64,000 nucleotides of DNA. Source: Bryobacterales bacterium (lineage in GTDB: Bacteria; Acidobacteriota; Terriglobia; Bryobacterales; Bryobacteraceae). The notes under the pieces were generated by a model. That model searched no databases. It was given only the letters and a program-made list of their open reading frames with translations, and was not told the origin of the DNA. A program made the translations under genes and the position numbers. Shown in pieces: positions 1-8,666 of the stretch. The stretch covers positions 247,102-311,101 of the forward strand of contig JADKID010000017.1 in the NCBI GenBank assembly GCA_016721425.1, given 5' to 3'. Every line of letters begins with the position of its first letter. Position 1 is the first letter of the stretch.

Positions 1-375
1 CTCCGCCTGATCCGTCCTCGTGTGCCCAGTCGCCACTGCGCCCAGCCCCAGCCGTTCCCTCGCCGCCTGGAAATACTCCAGCCGCCGCGCCCGCGCCGCC
101 GCCTCCAGATTCCCCGCCCCCAATCCGCCCGCGCAACTCTCAAACGGCGCCCCCAGAGACGCCGCCATCTTCGCCACAAACCGCTCGTCGCCCTCTGATT
201 CCGCCCCCCGCAACCCATGATTCACATGCAATACGTGTACCGGCCACCCCAGCCGCAGCAGGATATGCAACAGACACACCGAATCCGCGCCCCCAGACAC
301 GGCTACCCCGATTCGGGAGCCTGCCGGCAACATGTTATAACGAAGGATGGTTGCGGCTACCTGTTCCAACAGCAC
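1..375 (-). CDS. tilS: tRNA(Ile)-lysidine synthase, N-terminal part (runs off left edge)
   Basis: This enzyme makes lysidine at the wobble base of the AUA-reading tRNA(Ile), using ATP and lysine, in the cytoplasm. Only the first 125 codons are in the window. The PP-loop ATPase signature SGGADS is at residues 27-32, followed by HVNHGLRG and, at the window edge, GHTRTDQAE, which matches the family's GH-x-x-D-Q-x-E segment. The GTG at 375 is chosen because AGGA lies 5 nt upstream; an ATG 14 codons inside is the alternative. It diverges from kdsC with 49 bp between the two starts. The family call is firm; the rest of the protein cannot be judged here. Confidence 0.9.
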   Translation of the reverse strand, partial: MLLEQVAATILRYNMLPAGSRIGVAVSGGADSVCLLHILLRLGWPVHVLHVNHGLRGAESEGDERFVAKMAASLGAPFESCAGGLGAGNLEAAARARRLEYFQAARERLGLGAVATGHTRTDQAE

Positions 376-424
376 TGAAATCCTATTCTAAAGCCCGCCG
401 CCTCCCAGCAAGGAATCATTCATC

Positions 425-982
425 ATGCCCCCAAAGGTCACTCCCGACGTTCGCGCCCGCGCCGCTCGCATCCAGCTCGTCCTCATGGATGTAGACGGAG
501 TCCTTACCGACGGCAAGTACTACCACGTCCCCAACCCAGAGGGCGGTCTCTTCGAAGTGAAGCACTTTGATTCCCAGGACGGCATCGCCCTCCAGTGGCT
601 CCACCGCACCGGCATCAAGACCGGCCTCATCAGCGGCCGCGACGCCCAGGCCACCCGCGAGCGCGCCCGCTCCTCCCACATGACCTATTGCTATATGGGC
701 AGCACCGAAAAGCTCCCGCTCTTTCAGGAGATCCTCACCGATTCCGGCCTCACCCCGGATCAGATCTGCTACGTCGGCGACGATCTCACCGACGCCATCC
801 TCATGAAGCGGGTCGGCCTCGCCGTCGCCGTCGCCAACGCCGTCCCCGAAGTCAAGGCCTGCGCCCACCACGTCACCGTCGTCCCCGGCGGCCAGGGCGC
901 TCTGCGCGAAACCACCGAACTTATCCTCGAGGCCCAGGGCAAGTGGCAGGGCATTCTCGATCACTACGAAATCGGAGGCTGA
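425..982 (+). CDS. kdsC: 3-deoxy-D-manno-octulosonate 8-phosphate phosphatase (KdsC-type HAD)
   Basis: A cytoplasmic HAD phosphatase that removes the phosphate from KDO 8-phosphate in the KDO branch of lipopolysaccharide synthesis. The 185 aa length fits the capless C0 HAD family. Visible motifs are DVDGVLTDG (nucleophile Asp22 and acid Asp24), LISGR (Ser70), Lys96 and GDDLTD (118-123), followed by the ANAVPEVK loop usual in KdsC. AAGGAA lies about 10 nt before the ATG. The ACT-domain gene starts 4 bp after the stop, so the two are probably co-transcribed. The family is clear; the substrate is inferred from motif similarity, and a related sugar phosphatase remains possible. Confidence 0.88.
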   Translation: MPPKVTPDVRARAARIQLVLMDVDGVLTDGKYYHVPNPEGGLFEVKHFDSQDGIALQWLHRTGIKTGLISGRDAQATRERARSSHMTYCYMGSTEKLPLFQEILTDSGLTPDQICYVGDDLTDAILMKRVGLAVAVANAVPEVKACAHHVTVVPGGQGALRETTELILEAQGKWQGILDHYEIGG

Positions 983-986
983 GCCC

Positions 987-1643
987 GTGGATCTCATCGG
1001 CGTTGTCATCGAAGCCCGCAACGAGCCCGGAGTGCTCCACCAGCTCACCGGCGTCATTGCCGCTCATCGCGGCAATATCACGTCCGTCGAGATGCTCCAG
1101 AGCCCCCGCCCCGGCCAGTCCCGCATCTACTTTGAGATTGAAATGGAACAGCCACCCGAGCCGCTCCTGATTCAGCTCGGAGCCACGCCGGGAGTCCTCA
1201 ATGTCGCCGCCGAGAAAAGTCTCCAGAAGATCTACGGCAAACGCATCATTATCATGGGGGGCGGCGCTCAGGTCGGTCAGGTGGCGATCGGAGCCATCAG
1301 CGAAGCGGATCGCCACAACATCCGCGGCGAGCACATCTCCGTCGATACCATCCCGCTCGTGGGCGAGCAGTCCCTCGCCGACGCCGTCCGCGCCGTCGCC
1401 CGCCTGCCCCGCGCCCGGGCGCTGGTTCTGGCCGGCTCGTTGATGGGTGGAGAAATTGAAAAGGCCGTCCGCGAAGTCCGCGCCCAGGGCTTGCTCGTCG
1501 TCAGCCTCAACATGGCTGGCAGCGTCCCGGATGCCGCCGATCTCGTGGTAACCGACCCCGTCCAGGCCGGCGTCATGACCGTCATGGCAGTCGCCGATAC
1601 CGCCAAATTTACCGTGGAGCGCCTCAGCCGCCGCGTTTTCTAG
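987..1643 (+). CDS. ACT-domain protein with C-terminal DUF5612-like domain
   Basis: A 218 aa soluble protein. The first 70 residues form an ACT-type ligand-binding domain (LIGVVIEARNEPGVLHQLTG and following strands), the fold that usually senses amino acids. The rest, with a GGGAQVGQ segment and a Val/Ala-rich second half, resembles the domain found with ACT in archaeal and acidobacterial DUF5612 proteins, whose role is unknown. The start is GTG at 987 with GGAGG 7 nt upstream, inside the last codons of kdsC, so translation is probably coupled. It ends 6 bp from the convergent anti-sigma gene. A regulatory role is inference. Confidence 0.7.
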   Translation: MDLIGVVIEARNEPGVLHQLTGVIAAHRGNITSVEMLQSPRPGQSRIYFEIEMEQPPEPLLIQLGATPGVLNVAAEKSLQKIYGKRIIIMGGGAQVGQVAIGAISEADRHNIRGEHISVDTIPLVGEQSLADAVRAVARLPRARALVLAGSLMGGEIEKAVREVRAQGLLVVSLNMAGSVPDAADLVVTDPVQAGVMTVMAVADTAKFTVERLSRRVF

Positions 1644-1649
1644 CGCCCG

Positions 1650-2396
1650 CTACCGCACCACCACACCATACTCCCGCACCAGCGAACCGCCCCCCGGCGC
1701 TCGCAGCCGCACCCAGTGCCGCCCCGCTGGCAACCCGTCCTTCACCACCCAGCTCAGCCGCCCGCCCGCGGCCGCCACCTGGGCGCTTTGCTCCAATCGG
1801 CCCGTCGCATCCACCACTTCCACCTGCCAGTTCGGCAGCACCGGTAGTTGCGATACATCCGCGCTCAATGTCAGCGCCCGGCCAACCGGAGCCAACGCAC
1901 CCGCCGCAGCCTCGCCCCGCGCCAGGCTCAGCTCCACCGTCGCCTCCTGCCCCGGCCTTCGTAGCGCCGTGCTGTAGAATAACGCCGCCGTCACAACCCC
2001 CGCCCCCGCCAGCGCCAGGATCGTCCGCTTACCAAAGAGGGCAGTCCAGCCCGCCAGCAGAGACTCCCGCCATCCCGCCTGCGGCTCCGCCGTCACAGAT
2101 CCCATCGCCCGCGTGAAATCTTCAGCCTCAACCTGTTTGGCCGCATCCTGGAACGCTTGCGAGTAGATCGCTTCCGCCTCCACGCGGTCCTGGCAATTCG
2201 GACAGACCAGCAGATGCTCCTCAATCACCTCCCGGGTCACCCCGGAGAGCCGATTGAATAGGAACTCCTCCAATTCATGTTCCGTGAGACAGTTCTGAGC
2301 AGAACGCCTTGTCAGAAGCCCCTCCTGGGCGCCATCATCTTCCCAGCTCAACCCGTTCATGGGAGAACTCCAGTTCCACCAGCGCCCAAAAGACAC
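1650..2396 (-). CDS. Membrane anti-sigma factor with HC2-type zinc finger
   Basis: A 248 aa protein with three visible parts. The N-terminal cytoplasmic zinc-finger region has HxxxCxxC at His61, Cys65 and Cys68, plus Cys36. One transmembrane helix spans about 124-144. An outer domain of roughly 100 residues is rich in beta-strand-like segments. This is the zf-HC2 plan of ECF anti-sigma factors, which hold a sigma factor at the membrane. It lies 52 bp downstream of the sigma gene on the same strand. The GTG start at 2396 has AAAGG upstream; the ATG at 2360 has no clear ribosome site. The partner is inferred from position. The outer domain is not recognised. Confidence 0.75.
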   Translation of the reverse strand: MSFGRWWNWSSPMNGLSWEDDGAQEGLLTRRSAQNCLTEHELEEFLFNRLSGVTREVIEEHLLVCPNCQDRVEAEAIYSQAFQDAAKQVEAEDFTRAMGSVTAEPQAGWRESLLAGWTALFGKRTILALAGAGVVTAALFYSTALRRPGQEATVELSLARGEAAAGALAPVGRALTLSADVSQLPVLPNWQVEVVDATGRLEQSAQVAAAGGRLSWVVKDGLPAGRHWVRLRAPGGGSLVREYGVVVR

Positions 2397-2448
2397 AATA
2401 GCCTTTCTTGGAAGCCGGAGGCAAAGTCAGTATTCTTGGTTCACCATC

Positions 2449-3147
2449 TTAGTGGCCGGAGCTCGACGATTTTCTCAACATTTGTTCAGACAACTTCCCA
2501 GGACTGATCCGCTTCCGCCCCAACTCCGCAAATCGCGTCTTCGCCCGCGATTTCAGCAGTCGGAACTGCGTCTCCGTCAGTGCCATCTCCGCACAAATCT
2601 GAGCTTGCGTCTGCTCGTACAGGTAGAACCGCGTCAGGATCTCGCGGTCCCGCCTCGAGATTCCGCGCAGCACCTTCAGCATCAGGTTCGAGCGTTCCTC
2701 CCGCAGCAGTTGCTGTTCCGGATTCGCCCCTCCATCCGGCACAACACCGCCAACTTCCAGGTCCGCAAAGTCGCGCCGCGTGTGCACCGCCGTATCGATG
2801 AACGCCGCCACCTTGCGGCGTACCACCGTTCGCACAAATCCCATCAGCTTCTCCGGTTCCCGAAGTCCCCCACCCTGGATCGCTTGCACCACAATCAGAA
2901 AAGTGTCGTGTACCTTATCGTCCAACTCCTGCGGCCCTAAATGCCGGCACAGATAGTACCGGATGCCCCGCGAGAAAACGTGGTAGAGCTCCTCCATGGC
3001 ACCCGCGTCGCTGTTCCGTATCCGGTTGACGAGACCGATCCACCGCTCCGGCGAAAAGTCATTGACACCCTCAGCCCCAGTTCGATCCTCAGGCCCAATC
3101 GGTTCCTGCGAGTTCGGGTCTGGCAACTGATTCGGCGGCGTTTGCAT
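2449..3147 (-). CDS. Sigma-70 family (ECF-like) RNA polymerase sigma factor
   Basis: A 232 aa alternative sigma factor. Region 2 is visible as AMEELYHVFSRGIRYYLCRH followed by LDDKVHDTFLIVVQAI, the usual core-binding and -10-reading segment. Region 4 is RDREILTRFYLYEQTQAQIC followed by a helix-turn-helix with LTETQFRLLKSRAK. The ATG at 3147 is preferred over an upstream start at 3207 because CCAGGAG lies 7 nt before it. That ribosome site is inside the last codons of the CHAT gene, whose stop is at 3153, so the two genes are probably translationally coupled. It probably serves a specialised promoter set controlled by the downstream anti-sigma factor. The target genes are unknown. Confidence 0.85.
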   Translation of the reverse strand: MQTPPNQLPDPNSQEPIGPEDRTGAEGVNDFSPERWIGLVNRIRNSDAGAMEELYHVFSRGIRYYLCRHLGPQELDDKVHDTFLIVVQAIQGGGLREPEKLMGFVRTVVRRKVAAFIDTAVHTRRDFADLEVGGVVPDGGANPEQQLLREERSNLMLKVLRGISRRDREILTRFYLYEQTQAQICAEMALTETQFRLLKSRAKTRFAELGRKRISPGKLSEQMLRKSSSSGH

Positions 3148-3152
3148 TCGAT

Positions 3153-5627
3153 TCACTCCTGGCCCGAAGTAACGTAGGCGGCCCAATGGCGAGGCTCGGC
3201 TCGCCATCCCTGCCCCTGGTTCATCTCTCTCTGTGCCGCCCGTAAGGACTCTGAGGCCGGATGCCCCGCTAGTCTGGCCGCATAGAAGCTCTCAAACATC
3301 GCACCGGAGTCGTCGGTCAAAGACCATAGACTCGCCACCACCTCCGCCGCGCCGGCCGACATCCACGCCCGCGCAAACCCCATCAGCCCCGCGCCCGGCT
3401 GCATCCGCGCCAACCCGCTGCTGCAGCCGTTTAGGACAACCAGGCTGCCCGGCACATCATAGGCCGGCACCGATGCCGTGTTGATCCCGTCCCTCACCCC
3501 GCCCGCTCGCAGGGATAGCGCCAGAAATGCGTCGTCGGGCCTCGAATCCACCTTCAGGCTCCGGTCACCTGCCTTGGATATGCTCTGCCGCAACAGAAAC
3601 CCCTGCTTCCCGCCCGGCACCGGAATTACATGCGTGGCAAAATGCAGGGTGCCCGGCCGCTGGCCCATCGCCTCTGTCAACGCCTCCAGCGACGCCCTCG
3701 CGCCCGAAAGCACTTCCGCCGGCTGTCCCCCGCGCCGCCATAACGCCGCCACCTTCTCCAGTTCCAGCCCGCTGCCTGCCAGCGCGGGCAACTCCAGTTG
3801 CGCCGGGGCGGCAGACTCCGGCCCCCGCCGCCACATCCAAAAGGACAATGGCGCCGCGAGCCGCGCATGCCCCGTCGTTGACCTCAGCCGCGGATCGGCC
3901 GAGTTGTGCACCGCGTCGCCCACCGCCAATAGGAGCCGGCTGGCGCGCGGCGCGGTCTCCCGCAGTAACCATAATGCGGACGGCACTACGCTCAGGCTGT
4001 GCCCTTCCACCAACCATCGCCCCGCCGGGTGCTGCAGCGCCCCAAATGGTAGCGCTAGTAGTTCGTCGTCCAACGAGAGATACCAGCGGCCCGCTTCTCG
4101 CGCCGCCCGCGGCGCAAAACCGAATAAAACTTCGTAGAGCCGCGCGCCCAGTTCCTGCGTTGCGCCGTCGTTGGCATCGATCGACTGGCGGAATCGCTCG
4201 ATCTGCTTCCGCAGCTCGGCTCTCCCCGGCAGTCTGGCCTGCTTCACACCCTCTGCCGTCAGAAGCCATGCGTAGGACTCCGGCTCGCCCAGTTGGAACG
4301 AAAACAGCACCGCCCCGGCCCCCAACCGGCGGCCCAACTGCCTCAACACCACAGGCCCCATCCGCTCTGCCACCGCCACCGGTAGCCCCGCCCCGATCTC
4401 GATCTCCGCCAGCCTCGCCCGCAACACGCCGATCTCCTTCGGCTCCTCCCCGCCCCCGCCGCCATTCAACCAGCGCGCCGTCCGGCTGCGCCACTCCATC
4501 AGCACTCGCCGGTACTCCGGCCCCAGCCGCTCTCTCATCACCGGCCGGTTCAGAATCGCGTATCGCAGGCTCGCCGCTCGGCTCCCCTCCACCGCCAGGA
4601 ATACATCCTCCTGATGCTCTTCCGCCCCACCGGCTAGCCTCGCGTAAATGCCCGCCAGTTCCGCCTGCGTCACGTCCGCCACCATCTGAGCGGATTGTGC
4701 AGGCAACGCCTCCTGGCGCCACTCCGCACTCCACCTCCACGCCCGCCGCGCCGCCTGCAGTGCCTCGCCTCGCCGCCCCGCCGCCTCCAACGCCAGCGCC
4801 ACATCGTGCTCCCGCTCGTGCGGCATCATCGAACCCGGCGATTTCCGCGAGTGAATCTCCGCCCGCTTCAGCCAGCTCAACGACTCGCTTGCCCTGCCTT
4901 GCAGCAGTCGCAACTGCGCGATCCGCAAATCCAAATACTCCGGATTCGGTGTGCGAAACAGTACCCACAACCGGTACTCATTCGCTAGCGCGGACTCCGC
5001 TCCGTCCAGGTCACCCTCTTCCATGCGCAACATCGCCAGGTCGTCCCAGATCAGTCCCTCTACCCCCAGGTCTCCCGCACTCTGTGCCGCCGAAAGCGCA
5101 CCCAACATCAACTCCGTCGCCGCTGCACCCCCACCCCGCCGGTACTCCAGCCGCGCCCGCTGCGCCAGCAATCGCGCCCGGTTCGGATTCCCCGCCGGCA
5201 TCATCGCCGCCGCGGACTCCAACGATTCCGCTGCCGCGTCCGCTTCTCCTATCGCTATGTAGATGGCCGCCAGATTCACGTTCGCCGATGCGTCCGTCTC
5301 CTCATCCCCCTGCGTTCGCGCCATCGACCTCGCTTCCAAAAAGTACGGCAGCGCATTCTGGTATTGCTGCACAGCAAGGTAGGTCACACCAATATTGCTG
5401 CGTAAGCGCGGAACATATCTATGATTGCCTTCTCGTTCGGCGTAGGCGGACGCATCCAGAAACAGTTTGCGCGCCAGATCGTATTGCTGGTGTTGAAGGT
5501 GGCTGTGCCCCGCGAGGACAATCTTCTCTAGCCCTGGCGACATCTTCGGTCTCGCCGCGAATCCGGCGAGGCTGAGCGCTCCAAGACAGAAACACACTAC
5601 GGACCTGGCAGTCATCTGCGGGGGCAT
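3153..5627 (-). CDS. Exported TPR-CHAT (caspase-like) protease
   Basis: An 824 aa protein. The N terminus looks like a signal peptide (hydrophobic stretch about residues 9-24, cleavage near AGFA). Tetratricopeptide-type helical repeats fill about 35-330. A C-terminal CHAT domain covers about 530-820 and is a caspase/separase-like cysteine peptidase fold. The catalytic pair is intact: His666 in TLHFATH and Cys735 in VVLNGCSSG. It is the first gene of a unit with a sigma factor 5 bp downstream and then an anti-sigma factor. CHAT proteins with TPRs cleave protein partners or act in regulated proteolysis; the substrate here is unknown. If it is exported, it would share the periplasm with the outer domain of the anti-sigma factor. 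Confidence 0.85.
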   Translation of the reverse strand: MPPQMTARSVVCFCLGALSLAGFAARPKMSPGLEKIVLAGHSHLQHQQYDLARKLFLDASAYAEREGNHRYVPRLRSNIGVTYLAVQQYQNALPYFLEARSMARTQGDEETDASANVNLAAIYIAIGEADAAAESLESAAAMMPAGNPNRARLLAQRARLEYRRGGGAAATELMLGALSAAQSAGDLGVEGLIWDDLAMLRMEEGDLDGAESALANEYRLWVLFRTPNPEYLDLRIAQLRLLQGRASESLSWLKRAEIHSRKSPGSMMPHEREHDVALALEAAGRRGEALQAARRAWRWSAEWRQEALPAQSAQMVADVTQAELAGIYARLAGGAEEHQEDVFLAVEGSRAASLRYAILNRPVMRERLGPEYRRVLMEWRSRTARWLNGGGGGEEPKEIGVLRARLAEIEIGAGLPVAVAERMGPVVLRQLGRRLGAGAVLFSFQLGEPESYAWLLTAEGVKQARLPGRAELRKQIERFRQSIDANDGATQELGARLYEVLFGFAPRAAREAGRWYLSLDDELLALPFGALQHPAGRWLVEGHSLSVVPSALWLLRETAPRASRLLLAVGDAVHNSADPRLRSTTGHARLAAPLSFWMWRRGPESAAPAQLELPALAGSGLELEKVAALWRRGGQPAEVLSGARASLEALTEAMGQRPGTLHFATHVIPVPGGKQGFLLRQSISKAGDRSLKVDSRPDDAFLALSLRAGGVRDGINTASVPAYDVPGSLVVLNGCSSGLARMQPGAGLMGFARAWMSAGAAEVVASLWSLTDDSGAMFESFYAARLAGHPASESLRAAQREMNQGQGWRAEPRHWAAYVTSGQE

Positions 5628-6508
5628 GACGCAATCCGATCTCTATATTGCAAGTGGGGTTACCGGCTGGCGACCCTAGAAGTACCTGGACTATCGGTAC
5701 TCCTAGGAATCATACCAGACTATTTGGAACTAATCCAAGACAAAAAGTCGTGTTTTTTTTGACGTGCGCTGTGATCCGCACGAGGATTGGTGGCTTCTCC
5801 CTCGATTACTCTTGGGAGAACACAGGCGGGATGATGATGATGATAGGCATGCTATCCATTTTGGTCCTCGGGTTGGAAGCTGCCTCCCTTCCCGGACCAA
5901 CACTACTACCTGATTCCCGCCACTGAACACCGTTCATCCCGTAAGATGTTGAAACAACGTGACATATTTTCTAACTTTGAGTGTGAACGCTAGACTGCCA
6001 ATTGCCTCTTTTGGCCGCTACTCCCTCTCCGCCCTTAGCGTCCAAATCACCTTCACCGGGGTGCCGGATCGCGTATTCCAATCCGAACCGTAGCTTACAT
6101 TAAACGTGTTTCATGCGATCTTACACTCTTATCGCTGACCTTGGCTTGGTCGAGCGGCGCCACTCTGCGAAGTAATTCTGAGAGTCCTTTCATCTTTCGA
6201 CTCCCCAGAATCTAACCGTCGTCCATTGAACAACAAATCGGGGATCTTAACTGTCCTCCATAAAAGGCCCGCGCACTACCTGACGCCCTATCCTCCCGTC
6301 CGGCTCAGCTGCGGAACTTCCACCAGCAAAGATCCCCAAATTCGGAGCTCGTCATTCGAACTCGAGCTTCTTGTAGCATCTACCGTGCCAAACGGAAAAG
6401 CCCAGGAACCGAACCGATTTCCGCGCGCCAAACGAGCGGACTGTACATCTCATCTCCAGCGCCTGTCCAAACCCTGGACACCTTCTGCGCCACCAAGTAA
6501 ACTCGGCT
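5628..6508. other. Long intergenic region, no convincing gene
   Basis: 881 bp between the start of the CHAT gene and the start of the GAF-AAA+ regulator, so promoters for both must lie here. The short open frames inside have no recognisable motif and no good ribosome site. A perfect 7-bp inverted repeat (TTCTCCC at 5795-5801, GGGAGAA at 5814-5820, 12-nt loop) and a short ATG triplet run at about 5830-5843 are the only structure I see. No RNA gene is recognisable. Confidence 0.5.
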
Positions 6509-8041
6509 GTGGGAATGGTGATCAGGTTGCCCGATTCCGAGAGGCTCGCCGCTGTGCTGCGCATCTGCCAGCGCATGAACTCCGAGCGCGCCCTCCCTCA
6601 ACTGTTGGACCTGGTTGCCGAAGAGGCCGCGCGCCTCCTCGACGCTGACCGTGCCAGCATCTTCCTGCTCAGTGAGGACGGCCGCGAGTTGACGTCCAAG
6701 GTTGCACTCGGCAGTCCACAGATGATCCACTTCGCTTCCGATCTCGGCATCGCCGGTTCGGTCGTCGCCAGCGGAGAAACGGTCATCGTCAAGGATGCCT
6801 ACTCCGATCCTCGCTTCTATCAGGACGTCGACAATCTCACCGGCTATCGGACCCTCAATCTCCTGGCCGTCCCGATGACAACAAACAACGGCCGGGTCAT
6901 CGGTGCATTCGAGATCCTCAACAAGAGGGACGGCTGCTTTGAGGACGACGATGTTCAGCTCATCAAGTCGCTCGCAGCCAACGCAGCCATCGCCATCCAG
7001 ACCGCCAGGCTCATCGCCGAACTCGATAGCCGCCGCGTGACCCTGGAACATGAGAATCGCAATCTCTGGCGGGAAGTCGGCGGCAAGCTACCCTCGCAGC
7101 TACTCCTTGGAACACATCCGCGGATGGAGGAGCTCCGGCGTATGATCGCCCGCATCGCCGACACGGAAATCACCGTCCTGATCACGGGCGAGAGCGGCAC
7201 GGGCAAAGACCTCGTCGCCCGCTCCATTCATTTCGCCAGCCCGCGCGCGGCCCGCCCTTTCGTTGCACTCAACTGCGCGGCTCTGCCGGAGGCGCTGTTG
7301 GAGACCGAGTTGTTCGGTGTGGAGAAAGGCGTCGCCACCGGCGTCGATCGGCGCGCCGGCAAGTTCGAATCGGCTCAGGGCGGGACGATTTTTCTCGACG
7401 AGATCGGAGACCTCAGCCTGGCAGCCCAGGCCAAGATCCTCCGGGTCCTGCAGGATCACGTCGTCGAGCGGATCGGCGGCAGAACCAACATCTCTGTGGA
7501 CGTCCGCGTCATTGCCGCTACCAATAAGGACCTCACCGCCGCCATGAAGAAAGGTGAGTTCCGCGAGGACCTCTACTACAGGCTCAATGTCGTGCATCTG
7601 AAAACCCCGGCTCTGCGGGAGATGCCGGGCGATATCCCCGCACTCGCCAACGCACTGCTCTATCGCGTCGCTTCCGGCATGAAGCGAGTAGCGCCGCCAC
7701 TCTCCGCGGCAGCTATTCAGGTTCTGCTACGCAGTTCGTGGCCCGGCAATGTCCGGCAGTTGGAGAATGAACTCCGGCGCGCCACCATCGTCGCGCAAGG
7801 ACCGGAGATACTCCCCTCGGACTTTTCGGAAGAGCTCACAGCCGTTTCTGTGACGCCAGAACCGCCCAGCGGCTTACAGCAGGAACTGGAGGCGCTGGAA
7901 CGCCGCCGGATCCAGGACGCACTCGCGGCAAACGCCAACAATCAACAGCGCACGGCCAAAGCCCTCGGCCTCAGCCGTCAGGGCCTCATCAACAAACTGA
8001 AGCGATACGGCATCCGGACATCACCGCCGCGCGAGGAGTAA
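6509..8041 (+). CDS. GAF-AAA+-Fis transcriptional regulator of sigma54-activator type, atypical GAFTGA loop
   Basis: A 510 aa cytoplasmic regulator. It has a GAF sensor domain (about 25-168), an AAA+ sigma54-interaction domain (about 198-425) and a C-terminal Fis-type helix-turn-helix (about 462-505, NNQQRTAKALGLSRQGLINK). Walker A GESGTGKD is at 227-234 and Walker B GGTIFLDEIGD at 291-301, so ATP hydrolysis should be intact. The loop that should read GAFTGA reads GVATGV (274-279), losing the Phe that contacts sigma54 in well-studied activators. It may therefore act differently or belong to a variant subgroup. The TTG-started membrane gene follows 4 bp after the stop. The GAF ligand is unknown. 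Confidence 0.85.
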   Translation: MGMVIRLPDSERLAAVLRICQRMNSERALPQLLDLVAEEAARLLDADRASIFLLSEDGRELTSKVALGSPQMIHFASDLGIAGSVVASGETVIVKDAYSDPRFYQDVDNLTGYRTLNLLAVPMTTNNGRVIGAFEILNKRDGCFEDDDVQLIKSLAANAAIAIQTARLIAELDSRRVTLEHENRNLWREVGGKLPSQLLLGTHPRMEELRRMIARIADTEITVLITGESGTGKDLVARSIHFASPRAARPFVALNCAALPEALLETELFGVEKGVATGVDRRAGKFESAQGGTIFLDEIGDLSLAAQAKILRVLQDHVVERIGGRTNISVDVRVIAATNKDLTAAMKKGEFREDLYYRLNVVHLKTPALREMPGDIPALANALLYRVASGMKRVAPPLSAAAIQVLLRSSWPGNVRQLENELRRATIVAQGPEILPSDFSEELTAVSVTPEPPSGLQQELEALERRRIQDALAANANNQQRTAKALGLSRQGLINKLKRYGIRTSPPREE

Positions 8042-8045
8042 CCAG

Positions 8046-8666
8046 TTGTCTACTGAAAGCCGCGCGGCCAGCCAGTCCGCCTCACTCAACCGTATTGCGC
8101 CGGAGTCCTCCTGGCTCTGCCGGCGTGTTGCCGCCGTCTTAGTCGGTATCTGGTTCGGCGGAATTCTGCTGGTTGCCCTCGCCGCGCCTGCCTCTTTGCA
8201 GTCAGTCGATTCGGTCCTGACCTCGCCTCCTCAAAGCATCACCAAAGCGGTGAAGTCCCTCGGGCCTGAACTGACCCGCGAAATCCTCCAATTCCAGGCT
8301 GGAGAGGCGAACCGCGTGATGTTCCTAATCTGGGGCTGGACGCAACTCGCCCTGGCTGGCGCCGTGGTGATTCTGCTCCTCTTCCTGAGCAACGTGGGCC
8401 GCACAGTGCTGGGGCTCTCCTTCGCGATGATGTTGCTTGCCGCGCTGATCAAGTTTCTGGTGATATCCAGAATCGCCGCGTCGGGCCGTTTGACGCAGGC
8501 TTCCGTTCAGATTGCGCCCGCGGAACTGGCGGAGAGGCTCAGGTTCATGTACTACACCTTTGCGGCTTTCGAGCTGGTGGTGGTGGTCTTAGGTTCGGTG
8601 CTTCTTGTTCTGCTTCTTGGAGGGCGGCGTAGCGGCAGCGGCCGGCGGCACGTCGAAGAGATCTGA
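8046..8666 (+). CDS. DUF4149-type integral membrane protein
   Basis: A 206 aa protein with about four hydrophobic segments: about 28-48, 97-118, 119-140 and 170-195. The pattern, with a WFGG motif in the first helix, fits the DUF4149 (TMEM205-like) family, whose function is unknown. The start is TTG at 8046, supported by GAGGAG about 7 nt upstream within the end of the regulator gene, so translation is likely coupled. The last 78 bp overlap the 3' end of the convergent vertex-protein gene, in which the overlapped part encodes a low-complexity tail. Nothing in the sequence shows a role. Confidence 0.65.
   Translation: MSTESRAASQSASLNRIAPESSWLCRRVAAVLVGIWFGGILLVALAAPASLQSVDSVLTSPPQSITKAVKSLGPELTREILQFQAGEANRVMFLIWGWTQLALAGAVVILLLFLSNVGRTVLGLSFAMMLLAALIKFLVISRIAASGRLTQASVQIAPAELAERLRFMYYTFAAFELVVVVLGSVLLVLLLGGRRSGSGRRHVEEI

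Noticed and set aside
3527..5575. Long plus-strand open frame opposite the CHAT gene
   Set aside because: Pro/Ala/Ser/Arg low-complexity translation with no motif; it is the high-GC antisense of a well-supported gene.
5829..5845. ATG/GAT triplet run as a phase-variable repeat
   Set aside because: Only about four units, not inside a gene and not placed in a recognisable promoter.
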